Assembly (NCBI RefSeq): GCF_030816015.1
Contig: NZ_JAUSXN010000001.1
Location: 62,001-126,000 of the forward strand
DNA length: 64,000 nt
Direction of reading: 5' to 3'
Origin: Pedobacter sp. W3I1
GTDB taxonomy: Bacteria > Bacteroidota > Bacteroidia > Sphingobacteriales > Sphingobacteriaceae
Shown here: one piece after another, positions 26,476 through 34,340 of the stretch
How positions within the stretch are numbered: position 1 is the first letter of the stretch
How the letters are laid out: each line of letters starts with the position of its first letter
Made by a program: the position numbers and the translations under genes
Notes under the pieces: model-generated
What the model saw: only the letters and a program-made list of their open reading frames with translations
Told to the model about the DNA's origin: nothing
The model's database searches: none

Positions 26476-28116
26476 TTATTTCTTTTTATATCCTGTATTT
26501 ATTCCTGAACTAAAGGCTCCCCGTAATCCTTCTTCAATTTTTGGCCAAAACCGGGTATGGCTTAAACTATGCGACGCCATTGCCAAATATGGTATTGACC
26601 CAGGTTTTTTATCTAATTCTGTAATGTTTTCATCTCTTTGTGCCACCAGATCTGCATTGTATTTCGTAACGAATTCCGTATATTTTTTCAGGTTTCCCCT
26701 TAAAACCTTAAGCTGTGCATCCAAATTTCCCGTTACGACATATTCAGCATAATTGATATAATTGTAAATATTGGCTAGTTGAACAGGTTTAATAAACTGA
26801 CTAAATAAACGCATTAACATATCTTCCAGATTATTGGAATGCACTGCGCTTTGTGCCCCTTTTAAGAAAGTACCGAATTGAGCTCTTTTGTTTCTGGAGT
26901 GATAAGGATCTTCATCAAAAATGGGAACATCTAGAATCGACAATCCTTTGGTCTGTTTTTTTGGAGTCCAGGATGTTTCGTCAATGCTGTCAGTTATCCC
27001 TCTTTTTTCTCCAAAAATATTTGCTAATAAACTTAATAAATAGCTGTCCTTTGGGCCGCTTTTAATATGAAATAGTGCATTTAAAACTGTTAAACCCTGG
27101 CTCAAATTCAGATTTGTTGCCCAGGTAACTTTATCGTACCCTTTTTTCCCCCCGTTATAATTCTTATTTACATCGTAACTCCATAAAAGAAATTTATTTA
27201 ATATACTTACGAATGAATCCTTTTCTTTTTGTAAGCTGGAATTTTCAATTTTCAGTGAATTAATGTACTTGATAAATTCTGATATGATCATATTGATTCC
27301 TAAAAAAGCTGTTGCCATTTCTTTCCATGCAGCAATTGCTTTTTTTTCAGAACGCAAGCCCTTAAGATAATCTGTAATAACTTCGTGTTTTACACTTTTA
27401 ACAATTTTTATACCCCGCTCAAACTTATCCATCTGGAAAGATTTTAATAACCCTTCCATATTGACCAAACTAAAATCTGCTACGAGTTGCTGCGTTAAAT
27501 CGTATTCATTATGTACATTAATTATTTTACAAGCGCTATGTAATTTGGTATGATTTAACTGGTGCTTCTTTTGAAAAAATGGCGTTGATAAATAAGTAAT
27601 ACTTTTAATCTTCCATAATTTAGGAAATTCAGTGAATTTATTTTTTTTTAAAACTTCAGACTTCGCTATCATTTCTTTACTCGTAATAAGCTCTGTAAAT
27701 TGGTTTATTACATTACCCCCATGCGAATGTCCGATTAAATGCAAATGAACTTCTTGATGTCTCCAATTTCTGTATGTTCGTAACATTACATCCATTAAAC
27801 GCTCTGCTGCAATATTTCTTTCTTTAGTATCATTGTCTCCAGACCAACTAAAAAAATCGCCCTCAATATGTAAATTCAGATATTGAAATTTTATTTCTTT
27901 TATTTTATTCCAAAAATTATTTACACTTTCTGCTGTTGCTTTATGTGTTTTCGCATCAATACCCCTCCAGTACTCGGTATTTGCCTGGTGTTTTAAGCCT
28001 GCCGTATTTACAGGATCTGTAGTACCGGCAACAAACATTACAATATCAGCAATAGGTTTATTTTTTGTAGCCTCAGGAATTACAAACCTCGGCTTCTTAA
28101 ACATTACATTCGTCAT
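26476..28116 (-). CDS. α/β-hydrolase lipase, candidate T6SS phospholipase effector
   Basis: 546 residues, no export signal. The first ~230 residues form an α/β-hydrolase domain: strand IVMFVAGTTDP, then the nucleophile elbow LHLIGHSHGGN (Ser131, a GxSxG motif), and YLSTPFF and IINVHNEYDL later, where Asp is a candidate acid of the triad. The remaining ~300 residues are helical, of unknown role, and might be a lid or membrane-binding part. The arrangement resembles Tle-type phospholipase effectors, though I cannot place it in a numbered Tle family. Lies between vgrG with its mini-tail gene (upstream) and a 3-TM protein (downstream). Confidence 0.83.
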   Translation of the reverse strand: MTNVMFKKPRFVIPEATKNKPIADIVMFVAGTTDPVNTAGLKHQANTEYWRGIDAKTHKATAESVNNFWNKIKEIKFQYLNLHIEGDFFSWSGDNDTKERNIAAERLMDVMLRTYRNWRHQEVHLHLIGHSHGGNVINQFTELITSKEMIAKSEVLKKNKFTEFPKLWKIKSITYLSTPFFQKKHQLNHTKLHSACKIINVHNEYDLTQQLVADFSLVNMEGLLKSFQMDKFERGIKIVKSVKHEVITDYLKGLRSEKKAIAAWKEMATAFLGINMIISEFIKYINSLKIENSSLQKEKDSFVSILNKFLLWSYDVNKNYNGGKKGYDKVTWATNLNLSQGLTVLNALFHIKSGPKDSYLLSLLANIFGEKRGITDSIDETSWTPKKQTKGLSILDVPIFDEDPYHSRNKRAQFGTFLKGAQSAVHSNNLEDMLMRLFSQFIKPVQLANIYNYINYAEYVVTGNLDAQLKVLRGNLKKYTEFVTKYNADLVAQRDENITELDKKPGSIPYLAMASHSLSHTRFWPKIEEGLRGAFSSGINTGYKKK

Positions 28117-28123
28117 AGCCTGT

Positions 28124-28288
28124 TTATTTACCGGTGATATTAATTTTTTTGTTGGATGCTAAAATCAAATTTTCCCCTACAGCAACAATTTCCACCTTTT
28201 CGGCACTTTCTATATGTGTTTGCGATGTTGAAACATATTTATCCGAGATGGTAATCAATAAATTTCGAGCAGTTTTTTTGATGGCCAT
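28124..28288 (-). CDS. Tiny VgrG-tail-like protein
   Basis: 54 residues from the ATG at 28288 (MAIKKTARNLLITISD), starting 1 bp after the vgrG stop. The frame can be extended to 28315, but that overlaps vgrG. The pattern HIESAEKVEIVAVGENLILASNKKINI strongly resembles the short β-strand repeats at the end of the neighbouring VgrG (QYAEKVTIFSTKENMLLESSEKTVEI). It could be an add-on that extends or caps the VgrG β-helix and docks the lipase, or a separated piece of a longer ancestral tail. It lies 7 bp before the lipase gene. Confidence 0.6.
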   Translation of the reverse strand: MAIKKTARNLLITISDKYVSTSQTHIESAEKVEIVAVGENLILASNKKINITGK

Positions 28289-28289
28289 A

Positions 28290-30155
28290 TTAAAACAGAT
28301 TTGATTTTTCGGCACTGTTAATTTCTACTGTTTTTTCAGAACTCTCCAGTAGCATATTTTCCTTGGTACTAAAGATGGTTACCTTTTCTGCGTATTGTGT
28401 TGAGTCCTGAGCGCTTCTTGTATAAGCCTTTTCTACCAGCTCAGTTTTATTATTGGCCGTTTCTCGCATATCACCAGTAGCGCTGATGTTGATATCTTTG
28501 CCTGCAGTTTGTATAATATCCTGATTGGCGCTTGATGTAATGTTCTCACCTGCACTTTCTGAAATATTTTTACCTACACTAACATCCATATTCTCCCCTA
28601 CATTAATCTGCATGTTCTTGCAGTTTAGGGTCATGTTCTCCAAAGCTGTAATGGTAATATTATTGCCTTTGGTATCAATATGGATGATGTTATTGTGGAT
28701 ATCCGTAATTTTTATGCCCTGGCTGTTTGCATCATCATCAAACTCTACCAAGTGCCCACTTCTCGTAATGATACTTTTTAGATGATTTTTAATTAAAGGG
28801 CTACTATCTACACTAGAGCTGTGGTAAACACTACCCATAACCACCGGACGGGCAATGTTCCCTTCCTCAAAAGCAATCATTACCTGATCGTCTATCTCTG
28901 GTATAGCGAAATATCCACGATTGTTGCCTCTATCGCCTATACCAGCACTTGGGGTAACCACACGCAACCACTCCGTAACATCGTTGGTTAAACATTCCCA
29001 TTTAAATTTCACTTTAATGCGGCCCTGGCCCTGAGGATCGTTGTTATCAATCACATCGGCCAATTGCATATCGGGCTGTGGTTTTTCAAATTTTTTCACC
29101 AACAAACGCTCGGTTGTGGCTATTTTTCCTTCAAAAGTGTTGTGATATTTGCCATTTTCATCTATATAATGTTTAATGCTGGTGATGAGGAATTTGCCTA
29201 AACTCTCTGAGGTAAAAGCCAATTCTTTACGAATGCTCATGGTAATTTCGGCGATGCCACCAATACTTAAGCCTGCATTATCTCCTTTAGCCGTTACTTT
29301 TAGCAACTCGCTCACGTTGGCTTTTTCCTCATTTTCAACATGACTGGAGATATCACTACTATTATCAACCCGGATAAGTGACGGTTGGTTAAAAGTTTTA
29401 CTAAAGGTTAAATTAGAAGCTTTAACTGCATGTGATAAATCAGGAATACCATCTACCTTACCTGTGCTCTCGCTCTGCAGCATTTCGTCCTGTTTAGGAT
29501 TGTAAGAGAAGCGCTTATTCTTGATCGGCGCTATTTCCATGGCATATTGCATTTCCTGTACATCTCTGCCGTAGAATAAGGCTATTTCTTTTTGCGTGTT
29601 GGGCTTGCCAAAATTAAGCTGCTTACCATCGTAGAAAAACCACTCATGGTACTCTGCCGAAAGCCGGTTTAGAAATGCAAAATCACTTTCTTTATATTGA
29701 ATGATATAATCGATTGATGATGTTCTGGAAGCATTTGCAACAACTTTTAAGTCATTGGCTGGTGTATCTTTTGTTGCTAATTTTACAATCTCATTTAAAT
29801 CTTTATCCAAATAAGAACCAAGGTCCGGTCCGCGATCGATCAGAATAGTTGGGCTATAACCACTCACGATCAAAACACCATGATAACCATGACTTTGAGA
29901 CAACTCTACCTTCGAAACCAGGCCTACAAAATTCTGCATCGCCTCTGGTGAATGGCCAAAAGACGCAGTTAAGGTTTTACCCACAAAATCGCGGCTATCA
30001 TCTAAACTGATCAGCCCCGGGGCACCCATTTGATCATGGTTAAAACGCAGTTCGAAATAATGGTGTTCGTTAAAAGCCTGTTGTAGGCTGAAGGAAGCAA
30101 AATGGGTAATCTCCTTATCCTCTATATTGATTTCTGCAATGAGTTTCTTTTCCAT
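28290..30155 (-). CDS. vgrG: VgrG spike protein (module 1)
   Basis: 621-residue TssI/VgrG. gp27-like and OB-fold parts as in the VgrG at 14804: IDRGPDLGSYLDKDLNEI, DPQGQGRIKVKFKWE, YFAIPEIDDQVMIAFEEGN and RPVVMGSVYH. The tail (from about 480) differs completely: a long β-helix of short repeats on a G-[EK]-[NDI]-[IM] pattern (NVGENMDVSVGKNI and onward), ending in residues similar to the following mini-gene. Probably carries the PAAR-like protein, the lipase and perhaps the OmpA-domain protein. The 344 bp upstream separate it from an hcp terminator, so it may have its own promoter. Confidence 0.95.
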   Translation of the reverse strand: MEKKLIAEINIEDKEITHFASFSLQQAFNEHHYFELRFNHDQMGAPGLISLDDSRDFVGKTLTASFGHSPEAMQNFVGLVSKVELSQSHGYHGVLIVSGYSPTILIDRGPDLGSYLDKDLNEIVKLATKDTPANDLKVVANASRTSSIDYIIQYKESDFAFLNRLSAEYHEWFFYDGKQLNFGKPNTQKEIALFYGRDVQEMQYAMEIAPIKNKRFSYNPKQDEMLQSESTGKVDGIPDLSHAVKASNLTFSKTFNQPSLIRVDNSSDISSHVENEEKANVSELLKVTAKGDNAGLSIGGIAEITMSIRKELAFTSESLGKFLITSIKHYIDENGKYHNTFEGKIATTERLLVKKFEKPQPDMQLADVIDNNDPQGQGRIKVKFKWECLTNDVTEWLRVVTPSAGIGDRGNNRGYFAIPEIDDQVMIAFEEGNIARPVVMGSVYHSSSVDSSPLIKNHLKSIITRSGHLVEFDDDANSQGIKITDIHNNIIHIDTKGNNITITALENMTLNCKNMQINVGENMDVSVGKNISESAGENITSSANQDIIQTAGKDINISATGDMRETANNKTELVEKAYTRSAQDSTQYAEKVTIFSTKENMLLESSEKTVEINSAEKSNLF

Positions 30156-30499
30156 ATTGATTAATCTTGATCACAAATTACCCTAAGCTAAACCCGGTTG
30201 CCGAGTTTTTAATGCACGCCCTTTCCAATAAAAACGAATGCATTTTTATATATGGCATGTTCAGATGAATTTTGTGTGTGGGTGCCGAACCAAACATTTT
30301 ACCAGGATGGTAATCGTTTTTTACTACAATATATTTGCATTGGTTAGACATAAGCGAGCTTTAATAGATGAGATTGCCATGTGGAGATTGTCCCAGGACT
30401 GAAAGTATTAATTTTAAATGTTTTAGGTAGATAAAAAATATAAGTGAACTAAAAGCGACCGATATAAACCGATCGCTTCAGTTTAATTACGTTTGATGA
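30156..30499. other. Non-coding gap between hcp pair A and vgrG
   Basis: 344 bp without a credible ORF. It contains the hairpin terminator of the hcp pair near its right end. The rest is AT-rich and presumably holds the vgrG promoter, but I could not pick a convincing -7/-33 pair. Confidence 0.5.
30447..30484 (-). terminator. Intrinsic terminator after hcp pair A
   Basis: On the minus strand, AACTGAAGCGATCGG pairs with TCGGTCGCTTTTAGTT across a short loop, with one bulge and a few G-U pairs. A T-rich stretch (TTATATTTTTTATC) follows. It is located just after the hcp stop, so it should confine most transcripts to the two hcp genes. Confidence 0.65.
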
Positions 30500-30895
30500 T
30501 TAAGCTTTTGGCCAATCGTTTTCGTGTTCTGCGTTGCCCAGTTTTAGTTTACGGGCCGATACTACGAAACTTAATGTCATCGGTGTATTGTCGTTTACCG
30601 CAATACCCTCGTTATACTGAATGATGTAGCCATCTTCGAAAGACAGCTCTTTCATTTTTGCATCTTCTTCGCCTTTCTTGAAAACCAATGTTCCTGAAAG
30701 TGGCTTGTACTGGTTGTTAACCATCGATTCGATCACAGAAGTATCTTCCGTTGATTCGATTTCGATGTGGATGGTACCACCATAAACACCTGATGATGGA
30801 CGGCCTTTTGCGTCAACATCTCTATTTAATGAAAAGCTGCACTGTAGTACATCAAATTCTTTTGATCCTAAGTTTAAACGGGTTTTGAATGCCAT
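30500..30895 (-). CDS. hcp: Hcp tube protein, copy A2
   Basis: 131 residues, identical in protein sequence to the Hcp at 18157 and differing from it in DNA only at scattered, mostly silent positions. Second gene of the hcp pair nearest the T6SS core. It begins MAFKTRLNLGSKEFDVLQ and ends ENDWPKA. Followed by an intrinsic terminator unlike the one after the other pair, which shows that the duplicated block ends near the stop codon. Confidence 0.95.
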   Translation of the reverse strand: MAFKTRLNLGSKEFDVLQCSFSLNRDVDAKGRPSSGVYGGTIHIEIESTEDTSVIESMVNNQYKPLSGTLVFKKGEEDAKMKELSFEDGYIIQYNEGIAVNDNTPMTLSFVVSARKLKLGNAEHENDWPKA

Positions 30896-31023
30896 TGTAG
30901 TAAGTTTTAATGTTTTTAAAATGAATGAATTCTTGCGAGCATGGAGCTTGGCGCATGGCGGTTGGCGTTTACTTGCCTTATACCCTAAACCTTACACCCT
31001 CTACCTTTCTGCCCTCAACCTAA

Positions 31024-31419
31024 CTAAGCTTTTGGCCAGTCGTTAAGGTGCTCGGCATTTCCTAATTTAAGCTTACGCGCTGAAATCTGGAACTTAAGCG
31101 TCATCGGGTGATCGCCCACAATGTTGATCCCTTCGGAATACTTAACAATGTAGCCATCTTCGAAGTTAACTTCTTTCATTTTGGCATCTTCCTCTGTTTT
31201 CTTAATCAGAAGGCTTCCTGTAATGGGTTTGTACTGGTTGTTTACCATCGCCTCGATGATTGAGGTGTCCTCAGTTGATTCGATCTCAATGTCGATGGTA
31301 CCGCCGTAAACTCCGGAAGAAGGTCTTCCTTTAGCATCTACATCGCGGTTTAACGCATAGGCGCAATGAAGCACATCGTACTCCTTGCCCGAAAAATTTA
31401 ATCTAGCTTTGAAAGCCAT
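31024..31419 (-). CDS. hcp: Hcp tube protein, copy A1
   Basis: 131 residues, identical in protein to the Hcp at 18680. First gene of hcp pair A. The leader up to 31470 is shared with the other pair, and beyond that the DNA is unrelated. Being next to the sheath and core genes, this pair is probably the ancestral copy. The shared parts include the start-proximal AT-rich leader and the GTAGC hairpin at 31457-31470. Confidence 0.95.
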   Translation of the reverse strand: MAFKARLNFSGKEYDVLHCAYALNRDVDAKGRPSSGVYGGTIDIEIESTEDTSIIEAMVNNQYKPITGSLLIKKTEEDAKMKEVNFEDGYIVKYSEGINIVGDHPMTLKFQISARKLKLGNAEHLNDWPKA

Positions 31420-31736
31420 AGTTTTAAAATTTAAAGGTTAAAAAAATTTGATTATTGTAGCCTCCGCTACAGTATCAGCATTAACCAAAGATCAGGCCAA
31501 TAAAACCCTATATCGCTCACCTGTAGCGAATAATCTTATTTTTAAAATCAACGCAAAATCCAGAAACGCACTAAACGATTAGTTAAACGAATTATTATTG
31601 TGGAAAAGGTGTGGAAAAGTTTTAAGATATTTTTAGTGTTACACATACAGCATCCCAAAGAATAACTTACATAACTGTAGTGTTTTTACCCAGGATGTAG
31701 TGTTTTTGGACAAAAGATTCTCGTTAACTTGAGTTA

Positions 31737-32309
31737 TTAAATTAACTGAGCACCAAATTTTTCCATTTTAGCTACCCATTTTTGGCTATAATGGTTTTCA
31801 AGAGAATGTAATTCACCAATGGTATTGGTGAGCACAGGGCTCATTCTGCATTTCTCGAAAACCACTTTTTTGATGGATAGATAAGTTGTTTTCTTATTTG
31901 CTTTCCATTCTTTAAAAGTAGCCTCATCTAAAATAGACACAATCCGTGCTGAACGCCCACTAAAATTGTTGTTTACGTTTTGCTGCTGGGTAGTAAAAAT
32001 CTGGTCGGGCATAAACAAACGATCAAAAAAACCTTTAACCTTTGCAGGAATATGGTCTACGTACACCGGGCAAAAAAGCACTACATGGTTGCTTTGTCTA
32101 ATCGCTGTTAGGGCTTTCTGCAAATCAGGCTCTAACTCGGCAATCTGTCTATTGTTAAATAGTTTGTTCGAGTTGAATATCAGATCGATAATGGCCAACT
32201 CTCTCACGGTTGCGCCAGCACTTTCTGCACCTTGCTTATAGGCGTTAATCAGGAAATTTGTAGATGCGTTTTTTTCGATATCCCCATTCAGGATAAGTAC
32301 TTGCTTCAT
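31737..32309 (-). CDS. NAD(P)H-dependent flavodoxin-fold oxidoreductase
   Basis: 190 residues of the flavodoxin-like NAD(P)H-quinone/FMN reductase type: β1 VLILNGDIEKNAST with a phosphate-binding loop variant, then SNHVVLFCPVYVDHIPAKVKGFFDRLF, the usual P-x-Y-x-x-x-x-P-A-x-x-K-x-x-x-D stretch at about 80-100. Cytoplasmic and FMN-binding by family, substrate unknown. It has no evident T6SS role and sits alone between the tssC terminator and the hcp pair, separated by gaps on both sides. It is probably a passenger gene inserted in the locus, or a gene split from a neighbour by rearrangement. Confidence 0.82.
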   Translation of the reverse strand: MKQVLILNGDIEKNASTNFLINAYKQGAESAGATVRELAIIDLIFNSNKLFNNRQIAELEPDLQKALTAIRQSNHVVLFCPVYVDHIPAKVKGFFDRLFMPDQIFTTQQQNVNNNFSGRSARIVSILDEATFKEWKANKKTTYLSIKKVVFEKCRMSPVLTNTIGELHSLENHYSQKWVAKMEKFGAQLI

Positions 32310-32386
32310 TTTTTTTGATTAATCTGATTGGGCCGATGCGTTACAAAATTATAAAGAATTTGTTAAGTGTGATGCATAACCCATAA

Positions 32387-32414
32387 AAAAACCCAACGCT
32401 AGGGTTGGGTTTTT
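32387..32414 (-). terminator. Bidirectional-looking terminator after tssC
   Basis: AAAAACCCAAC (32387-32397), a 6-nt loop, then GTTGGGTTTTT (32404-32414): a perfect 11-bp stem with A-runs and T-runs on either side. It lies 18 bp after the tssC stop and ends the tssR-clpV-tssB-tssC transcription unit on the minus strand. Confidence 0.85.
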
Positions 32415-32431
32415 ATTTCAGCGATCAAAAA

Positions 32432-33820
32432 CTATTGCTGATTATACTCTGTATTCCAGGTGGTATTCTCATCTTCTCCTTTATGCCCGTCTAGTTTTAC
32501 CACAAAGCTTTTAGCCGGAAAATATGGTGTAATGTGGATATCCAGGTGGATTCTGTCTTTTTGAAGTTCATCTCTCTCAAAACGCATAATCTTAAATCTT
32601 TCGATTAAACGATCTGCACCCTGGATACCATCTAAAAATTTAACAATCTGGCTGCGCAAATCCTGTTCTGTTTTTGAAGTCCAGTTTTCGAAAGCTCTTC
32701 TATTCAAGAAATCGAACAAAACTTTGGTGATATAATCGAATACACGAACAACTGAATAAGTCTGTAAGCCGATATTGTCGCCATTGAACAAGGTTTTAGC
32801 CGAAAAAGCCATTACTTTACCATATTCATTAACCATTGGCACTAAACCTACGCGCTCTAAATGAGAGATTTCACTTTTCTTTAAATCGAATTTTACACCA
32901 TCTACTTCATTTATGGCTCCATGCTTTTTACCTGCGGTAACCTGCGACATTAACGTGTAATACATTTTACCTGCAAGGGCGGCCGATCCCGGAACGGTAA
33001 GATCATCTTCCTCGCCCACTTCTGCTACTTTACCACGGCCAACCAGCCAGTTACAGGTCATGATTACGTTTGATCTAAATGCGTCAGCACCAGTAAAATT
33101 AGCTGCGGTAAATAAATCGAGTACATCATCAGGTTGATCTAAATCGGCAAAATCTGTTACCAGCATCGCTTTATTGTTATGTGCTATTTTGGCCCATCTT
33201 TCTAACACTTTATTAGAACCCATATAGCCCGGAACAACCATTAACGAATAATTTTTACGAAGATCTAATCGATCGTAATTTTGCTTTAATTCGTCATCTA
33301 CATATTCGATAAAACGAGGATTATCGAGATCTTTAATCTGATCCATTGATGCATTTAACAGCACTACATTTTTCAGCTTATCAGACTCGGTATTTTTATA
33401 GAACAAATGAACTGATCTATAAGCCTGCTCCAGTTCTCTTGTACTTTCCAGCGCTGTACCAATGTTTTTATTTAAGTTTTCTTCTGCACTGTTCAGTTTT
33501 TCAGTGCTTTTTTCAACCATATCCGCTACAGAGGTGGAAGACTCAAGCACATCTATCCAAAGCTGGATTTTCTTTTTCAGCTCTTCGCGCTCTTTTTTCT
33601 TTTCATCGCCGGTTAAAAAAATCTGTTTTCTGGCTTTTCTTTCAGGGTTTAAATTCTGAAGTCCGTCAACAGTTGCTTCTAACAGATCGAAACCACCAAC
33701 TCTGGCCAGTTTTTCTAAGTTATCTTTAAGCGATGTTTTTTCTATGGTTTTGCCTTCAGCGGGCTTAAACCCGGCCTGAGCAGTATTTTGGTCTGTTTTT
33801 AATTCTTGAGGATTTGACAT
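32432..33820 (-). CDS. tssC: T6SS sheath protein TssC
   Basis: 462-residue large subunit of the contractile sheath (T6SSiii type, formerly DUF5458). With TssB it polymerises around the Hcp tube and contracts to drive it outward. Recognisable segments are LEKLARVGGFDLLEATVDGLQN near residue 35, YSLMVVPGYMGSNKVLERWAKIA near 190, and a conserved C-terminal part with the VVRVFDYITKVLFDFLNRRAFENW stretch. Encoded 17 bp downstream of tssB, in the usual order. Ends in a strong terminator. Length is normal for Bacteroidota TssC. Confidence 0.95.
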   Translation of the reverse strand: MSNPQELKTDQNTAQAGFKPAEGKTIEKTSLKDNLEKLARVGGFDLLEATVDGLQNLNPERKARKQIFLTGDEKKKEREELKKKIQLWIDVLESSTSVADMVEKSTEKLNSAEENLNKNIGTALESTRELEQAYRSVHLFYKNTESDKLKNVVLLNASMDQIKDLDNPRFIEYVDDELKQNYDRLDLRKNYSLMVVPGYMGSNKVLERWAKIAHNNKAMLVTDFADLDQPDDVLDLFTAANFTGADAFRSNVIMTCNWLVGRGKVAEVGEEDDLTVPGSAALAGKMYYTLMSQVTAGKKHGAINEVDGVKFDLKKSEISHLERVGLVPMVNEYGKVMAFSAKTLFNGDNIGLQTYSVVRVFDYITKVLFDFLNRRAFENWTSKTEQDLRSQIVKFLDGIQGADRLIERFKIMRFERDELQKDRIHLDIHITPYFPAKSFVVKLDGHKGEDENTTWNTEYNQQ

Positions 33821-33837
33821 ATTTCTCAGCGTTTAGA

Positions 33838-34284
33838 TTATTTATTTTGCTCCAGTTCATCAACAAAGTTCTTTAAAGCACTTATGAAGGCCGTTTTAGT
33901 TTCTTCATCATCAAGTGTAGCTTTTAAGGTTTTGTTCGATTTTAACTGTTTAATTACATTCAGAGACATTTCTCTCTCAATGTTAACATTAGTGAGGTAG
34001 CTACTTTGGTTGATAATGTTCTTCACCCCGAAATCGCTCAGATCGTTAAAGCTTATGGTTTCGCCAACGGTAGATCCATCTTGCTTTTCGAAAGCTACCT
34101 TAACATTTGGTTTATAATGTTCAAATACCTCTTTTACCGTTTTTAATCCTTCTACCTTCTCGGGTTTGATGGGATCGTTATCGGTAAGTTTTTGTACAAA
34201 AAGCGTTTTGTTATGGGCAATTTCTGCGAAAGCTTCTGAGGTATCGATTTTTCGCTCATTACCACCAATTTCATAATTAAACAT
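33838..34284 (-). CDS. tssB: T6SS sheath protein TssB
   Basis: 148-residue small sheath subunit, starting MFNYEIGGNERKIDTSEAF. It interlocks with TssC to build the sheath, and its exposed part is the handle for ClpV after contraction. Family features seen include the middle FNDLSDFGVKNIINQSSYL segment, where TssB helices pack on TssC, and a helical C-terminus rich in Lys/Glu. Lies between clpV and tssC, matching sheath-recycling gene order in other T6SSiii loci. Confidence 0.93.
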   Translation of the reverse strand: MFNYEIGGNERKIDTSEAFAEIAHNKTLFVQKLTDNDPIKPEKVEGLKTVKEVFEHYKPNVKVAFEKQDGSTVGETISFNDLSDFGVKNIINQSSYLTNVNIEREMSLNVIKQLKSNKTLKATLDDEETKTAFISALKNFVDELEQNK

Positions 34285-34340
34285 AGTATGTAGATTTAGA
34301 TTTACGATTAATTTTTCCTAATAATATAATAGTTAACGTT

